Of a DNA stretch of 7,193 nt, positions 1 to 5,764 are shown piece after piece. The translations under genes were made by a program, and so were the position numbers. This DNA is from Bacteroidota bacterium (GTDB taxonomy: Bacteria; Bacteroidota; Bacteroidia; Bacteroidales; Prolixibacteraceae): assembly GCA_030695265.1 (NCBI GenBank), contig JAUYTA010000610.1, positions 1 to 7,193 of the forward strand. Reading direction: 5' to 3'. Each line of letters starts with the position of its first letter. Positions within the stretch are counted from its first letter, which is position 1. A model generated the notes under the pieces. That model was not told the DNA's origin and searched no databases. It worked only from the letters and a program-made list of their open reading frames with translations.

Positions 1-107
1 CGGACAACAGAAAGTGTTACTTTCTGCGCAAAATCAGCGGGCAAATAAAAATCAGGTTTTGTACTGAACGACTTTTCAATGATATAATCAAGTTCCTTAT
101 TTTCCAT
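1..107 (-). CDS. Probable sigma-factor-associated regulator, N-terminal part (runs off the left edge)
   Basis: Only the first 35 codons are present; the frame is open to the window edge. The protein begins MENKELDYIIEKSFST and continues with a PDFYLPADFAQKV stretch, with no membrane segment yet. Its ATG lies inside the last codons of the upstream ECF sigma gene, which it overlaps by 11 bp, and an AAGGAG Shine-Dalgarno sequence sits 7 nt before it. That arrangement implies translational coupling. Bacteroidota ECF sigma genes are often followed by a small protein with such an acidic, LPADFA-containing N-terminus and a later membrane helix, so a role in holding or tuning the sigma factor is inferred. 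The zinc-binding anti-sigma motif (HxxxCxxC) is not visible here and the rest is outside the window. Confidence 0.7.
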   Translation of the reverse strand, partial: MENKELDYIIEKSFSTKPDFYLPADFAQKVTLSVV

Positions 108-678
108 GCGTAATCTCCTTTACCAATTTTAAACTGTTTTCGTCAACCACAAATTTAAGCTTTTCCTTTAAAAGCGCTTTTGCCCTGAACAGATAACTTT
201 TAATTGTTCCTTCGGGCATTCCGGTAATCTGTTCAATTTCCTGATACGAAAATTCTTCCAAATGAAACAAAGTTAAAACTGTTCTGTACTGAACAGGCAA
301 TAATTCAATTTGTTCGTGAACATACCGGTGCAAATCGGTTCGTTCGTAATCGTCTGATTTGTAATCGGTCAGATTTCGCAGTGCAACGGAATCATCCGGA
401 TTAACCTCAACAACTTTTTTAAACTTTCGCAGGTAATTGATGCTTGTATTGTATGCGATAGTGGCAATCCAGGTCGATAATTTGCATTCATTCCTGTACT
501 TATCCAGATTTTGATATACCTTCATAAATACATCCTGACAAACATCTTCCAACTCATCCTGACGCTGAATTAACCGGCCGGTAATATGAACCACCAGTTT
601 CTGGTATCGGTTTACCAAAAACGTAAATGCGTTCATATTTCCTTTTAAAATCTGGCTTATTAATTCAGAATCCTCCAT
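97..678 (-). CDS. ECF-type RNA polymerase sigma factor
   Basis: This is a 193-residue sigma-70 family protein of the extracytoplasmic-function class. Such proteins bind core RNA polymerase and direct it to a small set of promoters. Region 2 covers about residues 10-88, with the core-binding/-10 segment DVCQDVFMKVY near 46-56 and the aromatic CKLSTWIATIAYN stretch at 65-77. Region 4 covers about 121-175, with the helix-turn-helix YQEIEQITGMPEGTIKSYLFRAKALL (quoted here in part: YQEIEQITGMPEGTIK) at 145-160. Length is normal for the class. A TTG codon at 696 would add six residues (MLSNLN), but the ATG at 678 gives MEDSEL, the usual sort of start, so it is preferred. The gene is divergent from a DUF6249-like membrane protein and overlaps the following regulator gene by 11 bp. 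The stimulus it answers cannot be read from the sequence. Confidence 0.93.
   Translation of the reverse strand: MEDSELISQILKGNMNAFTFLVNRYQKLVVHITGRLIQRQDELEDVCQDVFMKVYQNLDKYRNECKLSTWIATIAYNTSINYLRKFKKVVEVNPDDSVALRNLTDYKSDDYERTDLHRYVHEQIELLPVQYRTVLTLFHLEEFSYQEIEQITGMPEGTIKSYLFRAKALLKEKLKFVVDENSLKLVKEITHGK
115..120 (-). promoter_or_regulatory. Shine-Dalgarno site for the sigma-regulator gene
   Basis: On the minus strand this reads AAGGAG, followed by a 7-nt spacer and the ATG at 107-105. It lies inside the 3' end of the sigma-factor coding sequence. Bacteroidota genes usually lack a recognisable Shine-Dalgarno sequence, and the other starts in this window have A/T-rich leaders instead, so a good match here supports this start and a coupled sigma/regulator pair. 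Confidence 0.6.
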
Positions 679-812
679 ATTTAAATTTGACAACAAGCGA
701 AGATGAAATGTTGCATGAAGTACAGAAATTTTTCAGAGAAAAAAGTCGGATTGGCTGCAACATTTTGCAAAACCTTGCTGTCACATCTTACAAACATTTA
801 AAACTTAAAATC
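679..812. promoter_or_regulatory. Divergent intergenic region with inverted repeat and palindrome
   Basis: These 134 bp separate the sigma-factor start from the start of the plus-strand membrane gene and should hold both promoters. A perfect 10-bp inverted repeat lies at 706-715 (aaatgttgca) and 756-765 (tgcaacattt), with centres about 50 bp apart. Overlapping its right arm is a perfect 10-bp palindrome, ttttgcaaaa, at 763-772. A plus-strand match to the Bacteroidota -7 consensus TAnnTTTG (taaatttg, 682-689) is present, but no -33 box is obvious at the right distance. A binding site for a regulator, perhaps an autoregulated promoter, is an inference from position and symmetry only. Confidence 0.4.
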
Positions 813-1190
813 ATGAACGATGTATTAATGGCCGCAGTAGTTTTTTTCGCAATTTTCCAGATACTGAAAAGTTTTACCGACTTTTTACTAAAACGAAAAA
901 TCATAAAAACAGGGCATTTCGACAATGCCGGAATTTTGGAGCAGAAAGTTGCTTCTTCAAGTACAGAAAATCAGGAAGTCAACAAATATCCTTCGTTAAA
1001 ATGGGGGTTGGTGGCATTCTTTGCCGGAGTTGGGTTTATTGTTATCCATCAATTAAGCCCTGGATATAACAATTGGGAAAACAGCCACAACTTCATGAAC
1101 AGCATGCTCCCATTTGGTATCGAGCTGGTTTCTATTTCGATGGGTTTTATCGTCTATTTCCTGATTGTGAATTTCAGCAAGAAGAGCTAA
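813..1190 (+). CDS. Small three-helix membrane protein, DUF6249-like
   Basis: The protein has 125 residues. Hydrophobic segments lie at about 3-19, 63-81 and 99-120, with a basic and polar stretch (FLLKRKIIKTGHFDNAG, about 24-40) after the first. The order is N-terminal helix, then an xxRKxxIxxG-type polar motif, then SLKWGLVAFFAGVGF and a final helix ending in a lysine tail. This matches the DUF6249 pattern as I know it from Bacteroidota, where such genes sit beside ECF sigma factors. It should be an inner-membrane protein. Codons upstream of the ATG at 813 stay open back to 627, but they overlap the sigma gene on the other strand and lack membrane-protein character, so 813 is the likely start. 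Its molecular job is unknown; its position suggests it belongs to the sigma regulon or signalling unit. Confidence 0.8.
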   Translation: MNDVLMAAVVFFAIFQILKSFTDFLLKRKIIKTGHFDNAGILEQKVASSSTENQEVNKYPSLKWGLVAFFAGVGFIVIHQLSPGYNNWENSHNFMNSMLPFGIELVSISMGFIVYFLIVNFSKKS

Positions 1191-1265
1191 AGACGGAAGT
1201 CAGGAGTCGGAAGTCAGAAGTTATCACGCACCTTGCTTCGGACTTCTGTCTCCGGTCTTCGGACT
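1191..1265. repeat. Long imperfect inverted repeat between convergent genes
   Basis: The left arm (1191-1220) and right arm (1236-1265) pair at 23 of 30 positions around a 15-nt loop. Each arm is itself built from degenerate copies of a GGAAGTC/GGAGTC unit, so the element is both tandem and palindromic. It starts directly after the stop of the plus-strand membrane gene and ends just before the fmt stop codon on the minus strand. A bidirectional terminator or a transcript-end-protecting hairpin is a reasonable inference, but there is no long U-run. It could instead be a copy of a dispersed intergenic repeat. Confidence 0.6.
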
Positions 1266-1267
1266 TC

Positions 1268-2245
1268 TTACATTTTCACCCGCCAGTCGCCCAATCCGTG
1301 AAACCCACGCAGCAGCTCATCAATCTTCATTCGTTTTTTTCCTGAAAGCTGTATTTCGGTAACCGACAGCCATCCGTCTGTACAGGAAATCTTCAGGAAT
1401 CTTTTGCCATCGGTTTGAAGTGTACCAGGAGCCGCTGGTAAATTTTGATTATCACGGTCTGCCGCAAAGACTTTTGCAGTCAGGATTTCAGGTTTCTCCG
1501 CATGAACAAGTTCTGTCCATGCAGTCGGATAGGGCGACAATCCGCGTATCAGGTTGCGGACAGACTCGGTGTCTTTGGTCCAGTCGATGCGGCAATCGTC
1601 TTTAAATATTTTGGGCGCCTGTTTTATTCTTTCCTGTTTGTCGATCAGTTGAGCCTGATCAATCGCGTTAACGGTTCCTTCTGCCAAAGCATCCACCGTT
1701 TTTAAAACCAGTTTTGCGCCAATTTCCATCATCCGATCGTGCAAATCGCCCACTGAATCGGTTTCTGCAATGGCCGTTTTTTCCTGAAAGATAATCTGGC
1801 CGGTATCAATTTCATGGGAAAGTAAAAAAGTTGTGACACCTGTTTCCGTTTCGCCGTTGATAATTGCCCAGTTGAGCGGTGCAGCCCCACGATATTGCGG
1901 GAGTAACGAGCCATGCAGGTTGATTGTGCCCAGCGGCGGCATATTCCAGACAATTTCAGGCAACATTCTAAAAGCCACCACAATTTGAAGATCGGCTTTC
2001 AGGCTTTCCAATTCAGCAATAAATTCCGGATTTTTTAGCTTTTCGGGCTGAAGAACTTTCAGGTTATTCTCAACTGCATATTTTTTTACAGCTGATTCGC
2101 TCAATTGCCTGCCACGTCCGGCGGGTTTATCAGGAGCTGTAATTACTCCGACTACCTGATAACCGTTTTCAATCAAAGCCTTCAAACTCTCAACAGCGAA
2201 GTCGGGAGTTCCCATAAATACGATGCGGATTTCTTTTGGATTCAT
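1268..2245 (-). CDS. fmt: Methionyl-tRNA formyltransferase
   Basis: This enzyme transfers a formyl group from 10-formyltetrahydrofolate to the amino group of Met-tRNA(fMet) in the cytoplasm, making the initiator tRNA for translation. The 325-residue length fits the family. The N-terminal Rossmann-like domain begins IRIVFMGTPDFAV (about 6-18). The folate site and catalytic core are clear: N109 and H111 in INLHGSLLPQYRGAAP (108-123) and D147 in HEIDTG (144-149), equivalent to the Asn, His and Asp of the E. coli enzyme. A C-terminal tRNA-binding domain (about 212-325) ends with IQLSGKKRMKIDELLRG. The ATG at 2245 is preceded by an A/T-rich leader. The gene follows the DUF5522 gene by only 5 bp, so it is probably cotranscribed with it. 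Nothing is missing or unusual. Confidence 0.97.
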   Translation of the reverse strand: MNPKEIRIVFMGTPDFAVESLKALIENGYQVVGVITAPDKPAGRGRQLSESAVKKYAVENNLKVLQPEKLKNPEFIAELESLKADLQIVVAFRMLPEIVWNMPPLGTINLHGSLLPQYRGAAPLNWAIINGETETGVTTFLLSHEIDTGQIIFQEKTAIAETDSVGDLHDRMMEIGAKLVLKTVDALAEGTVNAIDQAQLIDKQERIKQAPKIFKDDCRIDWTKDTESVRNLIRGLSPYPTAWTELVHAEKPEILTAKVFAADRDNQNLPAAPGTLQTDGKRFLKISCTDGWLSVTEIQLSGKKRMKIDELLRGFHGLGDWRVKM

Positions 2246-2250
2246 AGTAT

Positions 2251-2475
2251 TTATAATTGGTATTTGTTTTCAACATCCGGTCTGAGTTTCCGGTTTCCTT
2301 TCTGCGCTTTGGGCGAATACGGGCAATTCATGCATCCGTTCGAACAGCAATACCCACGTTTCACAAGGTAAAATTCTGTCATCACCCTGTATCCCTCCGG
2401 ATTCATGATATAATCAACACCTTCCACCTGAGTATCACCAAATCCCGTCTCAAACATATCATCAAAAATTCCCAT
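2251..2475 (-). CDS. DUF5522-family small cysteine-cluster protein
   Basis: The 74-residue protein has a conserved core DYIMNPEGYRVMTEFYLVKR (21-40), followed by GYCCSNGCMNCPY (41-53). This supplies four cysteines (43, 44, 48, 51), a spacing typical of the DUF5522 family as I know it. The cluster suggests metal binding, zinc or iron-sulphur, but no function is established. A lysine/arginine-rich tail (KAQKGNRKLRP, 56-66) could contact nucleic acid; that is speculative. An in-frame TTG at 2502 would add nine residues encoded by repeat sequence, so the ATG at 2475 (MGIFDD) is preferred. The gene lies 41 bp after the glycosyltransferase gene and 5 bp before fmt, which points to an operon with fmt. 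No signal peptide is visible, so the protein is probably cytoplasmic. Confidence 0.85.
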   Translation of the reverse strand: MGIFDDMFETGFGDTQVEGVDYIMNPEGYRVMTEFYLVKRGYCCSNGCMNCPYSPKAQKGNRKLRPDVENKYQL

Positions 2476-2485
2476 AAAGTAAGTT

Positions 2486-2514
2486 AAAAGTTTAAAGTTC
2501 AAGGTTTAAAGTTC
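2486..2514. repeat. Two-copy AT-rich direct repeat in a spacer
   Basis: On the plus strand gtttaaagttc occurs at 2490-2500 and again at 2504-2514, a 14-bp period, with a degenerate third copy toward the DUF5522 start. Read on the minus strand the unit is AACTTTAAAC. It fills most of the 41-bp spacer between the glycosyltransferase and DUF5522 genes. No terminator or promoter consensus was recognised in it. Confidence 0.6.
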
Positions 2515-2516
2515 GA

Positions 2517-3542
2517 TCAAAACTGTATTTCGCTGAACCGTTTCTTTTTGCGCACATAAAACTGAAAGACGATGCTTTTGGCCAATCTTCCTGAACTGAC
2601 ATCAATATTACCCTCAGGTGCAGACTGTTTCCTCTTGCGGTGCAAGGCTGGCAAAGAACGGTAAAAATGGTAATGCGCCTTCAATACACTGAGGATTCCA
2701 TTAAAATTAAATTCAGCAAGCAGTTTGAAAGCTGCCACGCCATCCAACAACATCCTGATAAAAAGAATGTAAAAAAGCTGGCTCGAAGGTAAGTTTTTAT
2801 AAAGCAGCCAAAGGTTGTTCCTGAAATTCAGGTAAAGTTTCTTCGGATTGTCGTACGAAAGCGAGCCGCCACCAAGGTGATAAACGGCACTTTCAGGAGT
2901 ATAAACAACCCTGAAACCCCTGTTTTTTAACCGCCAGCAAAGATCAATTTCTTCCATGTGCGCCCAAAAATCAGCATCGAAACCTCCAACAGCACGAAAA
3001 AGATCGGAACGGACAAACATACAAGCTCCGGTTGCCCAAAAAACATCCACGGTGTTGTCGTATTGTCCTTTGTCGGCTTCAACTTCATCAAATATTCGTC
3101 CGCGGCAAAACGGATAGCCAAACTTGTCGATGAAACCACCGGCAGCTCCGGCATATTCGAAATGAGTTTTCTGGTTGTAACTGAGTATTTTGGGCTGAAC
3201 GGCAGCAATCTTCTTATCTGCTTCCATCAACTTTATTGGAGACTCCAGCCACCCGGAAGTTACTTCTACATCCGAATTCAGGATGACAAAATAATCGGCT
3301 TCAATCTGTTTCAGGGTTTCGTTGTATCCGCTGGCAAAGCCAAAGTTCTGCTTCAGGTCGAGCACTTTTACTTCCGGAAATTCTTTGCCGAGTATCGAAA
3401 GCGATTCATCGGTTGAGCCATTGTCTGCCACAATGATTTGGGTCGAATCGCCTTTGCTAAATTCCAGTACCGAAGGCAGAAACTGTTGCAACAGCCTGGC
3501 TCCGTTCCAGTTTAAAATAACAATGGCGATTTTTGTACTCAT
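2517..3542 (-). CDS. Family 2 glycosyltransferase (rhamnosyltransferase-like)
   Basis: This 341-residue GT-A fold enzyme probably transfers a sugar from a nucleotide-sugar donor onto a surface polysaccharide or glycolipid. Motifs in order are VILNWNG (8-14), VADNGSTD (38-45) for nucleotide binding, LNSDVE (88-93) as the metal-binding DxD equivalent, ATGACMFVR (170-178), and HMEEIDLCWRLKNRG (195-209), which contains the likely catalytic acid. The C-terminal part has a hydrophobic, possibly membrane-associated segment around 255-285 and a basic end (VRKKKRF). The ATG at 3542 (MSTKIAIVILNW) is placed just before the first beta strand. The frame stays open upstream to 3632, but only through minisatellite sequence. 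Donor and acceptor cannot be deduced; no other polysaccharide genes are in the window. Cotranscription with DUF5522-fmt is likely from the 41-bp gap. Confidence 0.92.
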   Translation of the reverse strand: MSTKIAIVILNWNGARLLQQFLPSVLEFSKGDSTQIIVADNGSTDESLSILGKEFPEVKVLDLKQNFGFASGYNETLKQIEADYFVILNSDVEVTSGWLESPIKLMEADKKIAAVQPKILSYNQKTHFEYAGAAGGFIDKFGYPFCRGRIFDEVEADKGQYDNTVDVFWATGACMFVRSDLFRAVGGFDADFWAHMEEIDLCWRLKNRGFRVVYTPESAVYHLGGGSLSYDNPKKLYLNFRNNLWLLYKNLPSSQLFYILFIRMLLDGVAAFKLLAEFNFNGILSVLKAHYHFYRSLPALHRKRKQSAPEGNIDVSSGRLAKSIVFQFYVRKKKRFSEIQF

Positions 3543-3548
3543 GCAAAG

Positions 3549-3615
3549 AGATTGAGGAGATTGAAAGGATTGAAGAGATTGAAAAAGATTGAAAAAGATT
3601 GAAAAAGATTGATTT
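3549..3615. repeat. AGATTGAAAA minisatellite
   Basis: There are seven tandem units just upstream of the glycosyltransferase start. Three 9-bp units (3549-3575, agattgagg-like) are followed by three identical 10-bp agattgaaaa units (3576-3605) and a degenerate last one (3606-3615). The mixture of 9 and 10 bp periods suggests growth by slippage and later single-base change. Read on the minus strand it is a pyrimidine-rich leader immediately before the glycosyltransferase ATG. Confidence 0.85.
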
Positions 3616-3622
3616 ACTGAAT

Positions 3623-3685
3623 GACTGACCACTGAGACTGACCACTGAGACTGAACACTGCCTGCTGCGACTGTACACTGACCAC
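3623..3685. repeat. GACTGACCACTGA minisatellite
   Basis: Two identical 13-bp units (3623-3635 and 3636-3648) are followed by a near copy (gactgaacactgc, 3649-3661) and decayed copies to about 3685. With the neighbouring AGATTGAAAA array it accounts for almost all of the 147-bp spacer between the 156-residue hypothetical gene and the glycosyltransferase. There are no uniform spacers, so it is not a CRISPR array. Confidence 0.8.
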
Positions 3686-3689
3686 TTTC

Positions 3690-4160
3690 TTACGGGATCA
3701 GCAGTTTGGCCAAAACCACCGCCATACTTTCCTTTTCTAGGTTGTACAAAATATTGGCAATTTTTTCCATTTTCTCGGGTTCGTCCGACTGCAAAACCAG
3801 TTTTACCTCTTTAATCTGCTTTCCGGTCATTTCTTCTTCAAGTAGCGACCATATTTTCAGGTTTTCTTCTTCCTGTTTCGGTACACCCAGATGTTCCAGT
3901 TCCAGTTTGGTAGCCTCCAGAATTTCACGTGCTTTCATAATTACCGGATCGGAGTCTTTACCAGTTCCGGCTGCATCGCGCAAACTCCAGCTCGAATAAT
4001 TGTAGTTCAACTCTTTGATCATGCGGAGTTTGCTGCTCTCTTTTCCGAAAATACGTTCAAGAAAAATAATGGTGTGGCTTTTCCATGCTTCCAGATCGAA
4101 GTTTTTGGCATTAAGACTTTCAAGCTGTTTGTTGATTAAGGCAATTTCGTTTTCGATCAT
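3690..4160 (-). CDS. Hypothetical helical protein, 156 residues
   Basis: I do not recognise a characterised function. The protein is mostly charged and predicted helical, with no signal peptide, membrane helix or cysteines. The N-terminal half reads FDLEAWKSHTIIFLERIFG (about 21-39) and then NYSSWSLRD (54-62). A similar EAW.S....LLERIFG...SSWSLRD module recurs, in my memory, at the N-terminus of many unannotated Bacteroidota proteins, sometimes with an added effector domain. Here a glutamate/lysine-rich helical region (about 75-150) follows instead. GTGKDSDP (65-72) looks superficially like a P-loop but lacks the GxxxxGK[ST] pattern. The gene lies 35 bp after the decayed ATPase partner, on the same strand, so it may be part of the accessory module. 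The ATG at 4160 (MIENEIALINK) has an A-rich leader. Confidence 0.75.
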   Translation of the reverse strand: MIENEIALINKQLESLNAKNFDLEAWKSHTIIFLERIFGKESSKLRMIKELNYNYSSWSLRDAAGTGKDSDPVIMKAREILEATKLELEHLGVPKQEEENLKIWSLLEEEMTGKQIKEVKLVLQSDEPEKMEKIANILYNLEKESMAVVLAKLLIP

Positions 4161-4195
4161 TTTGTGTATTGTTAGTTTCGTTTACGATGTTAAGA

Positions 4196-4499
4196 TTATT
4201 TTTTATCCTGAAACCAATCTTTCATACATTGAATAAATTTCAAAAATGATTGATCGGTACAGTTTTTAAATGAAACCCGAGAGGCTATTTGTTTATAAAT
4301 TGATGATGATCTGCGCTTTTTTGAAATGTATAAGGCTGCTTCGAATGCCTCCTTTGGTCGATCTGGCTTTGAACTTTCATTTGTCAGATATATCTGATCT
4401 GCCAACCATTGATACAAGGAGCCTTGGGAGCTTGGGTATCAAACCTTCGATACAATCCCTCATGTTCTGGTCGGCAACAAGTATGATTAAGTCTTTCAT
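4196..4499 (-). pseudogene. Decayed partner gene of the AAA ATPase (N- and C-terminal remnants in two frames)
   Basis: The ATG at 4499-4497 overlaps the ATPase stop in an ATGA junction. It opens a 40-codon frame beginning MKDLIILVADQNMRDCIEGL that stops at 4377-4379. Shifted by one base, a second frame without an obvious start (open from about 4438) encodes a convincing C-terminus: SLYQWLADQIYLTN, KPDRPKEAFEAALY, RSSSIYKQIASRVSF, CTDQSFLKF, ending WFQDKK, with stop at 4196-4198. From memory, intact proteins of this kind follow RecF/OLD-like ATPases, run about 200 residues or more, and carry both segments with a Toprim/nuclease-like middle. If so, over 100 central codons were lost and the frame was broken near 4423-4440, where the short repeat cttggg occurs at 4423-4428 and 4431-4436. 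A short functional peptide or a programmed frameshift is possible but less likely. The family length is recalled, not computed. Confidence 0.65.
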
Positions 4500-5764
4500 C
4501 CCAAAACTCCGCTTGCGTACAATGTACTTAGGTTTGACTCTCCTTGCCAGTCAGCAAGCAGAGGATGCTTATCTCCAGAAACAATGTCTGTGATTCCTTC
4601 TTTTGTTTTGGCAAAACATAAAACATCTTCGAGGTTTGCAATGCCGAGGATAACGGGAGAATGGGTTGCCAGTAAAATCTGAGCATCATAAACCGATGAC
4701 AATGATTGAAATACGGTTTCCATGACCTTGGGATGAATACCATTCTCAGGTTCCTCTATCAAAAATATACCCTTAAAATCAGGAAGATAGGCAACAAGCG
4801 TTAATGCAAGAAGTCTTAACGTTCCGTCAGAAGCGGTCCAGCTTGGAACTTCAATATCGTTGTCGTATTTTATTTTCAGGTACTTGAATTTGGTATCGGG
4901 AAACTCACGTACGTTGATTTCTTTGATGTCAGGAAGTGCTGTTTTTACATGCTCCAACCAATCTTTGAACGATTCGGGATGCTTGTTTTTTAAATCTTCA
5001 ATAACCCATGGCAGATTTGATCCATCGGGTAAAAAATTACGCCCCTGACCTGGACGACTTGATTCCCTGATTTTCTGACTATTAAGAATAAGTTTTTGAA
5101 TGCTGTTATTTAAGAATTCTTTCAACCATGTTGATGCAGGAAATTTACTTTCGTCAGCAGGCAGATTTGCTAATGATGATTTTTTATAACCCAATTTAAA
5201 ACTTGGCATCCAACCCCCACTACTTTTTGAATATGTTTCAGGATAAAAATTATCATTTCCTGAAGGATTCTTCTTGATAATTGGTTTACTATTCTTAGAT
5301 GGAAATTTCTTATTCAATATCTCTTCTTTCTGAATGAAATCAAAATCAGGGAAGAGCGTCCTCGCATAGTGAGGTTGGTCATGACTTTTTTTAAATATGA
5401 TTAATCTTTCACCTTTGACTGAATGTTCATTACTGTCTGACAATCCAATTTTCAACTCATAACGGATAAATTTCATCTCAATATTTTCACCCATCAGCTT
5501 GTTCGCAGATTCAGGGATCTTACATTCTATGGCCATTTCAATATCGCCACCAGCGCCAGACCATGTTAAGTCAAGATAATTTTGCGATCGTGCAATGATC
5601 GCATCATCCAGCCCGTTATTGACAATATCTGACATAAAAGTAATGACATCAAGAAAAGTTGTTTTCCCGCTTGCATTTGGGCCAACAAGAATATGAAATG
5701 GATGAAGGTCTTGAGTAATCCTTTTAAGACATCTGTAATTTGAAACTTCAATTCTGGAAATCAT
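4496..5764 (-). CDS. RecF/OLD-like AAA ATPase (AAA_21 type), probable defence-module ATPase
   Basis: The 422-residue protein has an SMC/RecF/OLD-style split ATPase. The N-terminus ISRIEVSNYRCLKRI (2-16) leads to Walker A GPNASGKTT (28-36). The ABC-type signature is SDGTLRLLAL (312-321), Walker B is IFLIEEPENGIHP (333-345) and the switch histidine is in LLATHSP (364-370). The middle (about 75-305) is family-specific. All ATPase motifs are intact, so the gene looks functional. Such ATPases usually work with a second protein encoded next to them in two-gene modules linked to phage defence or DNA repair. Here the next gene overlaps by 4 bp but appears decayed. The ATG at 5764 lies 31 bp after the SuhB-like gene's stop. 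The coding sequence is locally AT-rich (15 G/C in 60 bases at 5281-5340), unlike fmt (32 in 60 at 1501-1560), which hints at transfer. The C-terminus (about 375-422) carries no recognised Toprim domain. Confidence 0.88.
   Translation of the reverse strand: MISRIEVSNYRCLKRITQDLHPFHILVGPNASGKTTFLDVITFMSDIVNNGLDDAIIARSQNYLDLTWSGAGGDIEMAIECKIPESANKLMGENIEMKFIRYELKIGLSDSNEHSVKGERLIIFKKSHDQPHYARTLFPDFDFIQKEEILNKKFPSKNSKPIIKKNPSGNDNFYPETYSKSSGGWMPSFKLGYKKSSLANLPADESKFPASTWLKEFLNNSIQKLILNSQKIRESSRPGQGRNFLPDGSNLPWVIEDLKNKHPESFKDWLEHVKTALPDIKEINVREFPDTKFKYLKIKYDNDIEVPSWTASDGTLRLLALTLVAYLPDFKGIFLIEEPENGIHPKVMETVFQSLSSVYDAQILLATHSPVILGIANLEDVLCFAKTKEGITDIVSGDKHPLLADWQGESNLSTLYASGVLG

Noticed and set aside
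682..689. Plus-strand taaatttg matching the Bacteroidota -7 consensus TAnnTTTG
   Set aside because: No TTG-type -33 box about 20 bp upstream and it would give a leader of over 110 nt; kept only as a remark in the intergenic entry.
627..812. Extended N-terminus for the DUF6249-like protein
   Set aside because: The extension overlaps the sigma gene on the other strand and its sequence is unlike a membrane-protein start; ATG at 813 is better.
1073..1345. Plus-strand open frame overlapping the DUF6249-like gene and fmt end
   Set aside because: Shadow frame running through the inverted repeat and antisense to fmt, with no family-like sequence.
3549..3685. Repeat block considered as a CRISPR array
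   Set aside because: Units are 9-13 bp and directly tandem with no unique spacers, and no cas genes are nearby.
3882..3967. GTGKDSDP in the 156-residue protein as a possible P-loop
   Set aside because: Does not fit GxxxxGK[ST], lacks a preceding hydrophobic strand and there is no Walker B.
4270..4593. Plus-strand open frame antisense to the ATPase end and partner remnant
   Set aside because: The minus strand carries recognisable motifs in this stretch; the plus-strand product has none.
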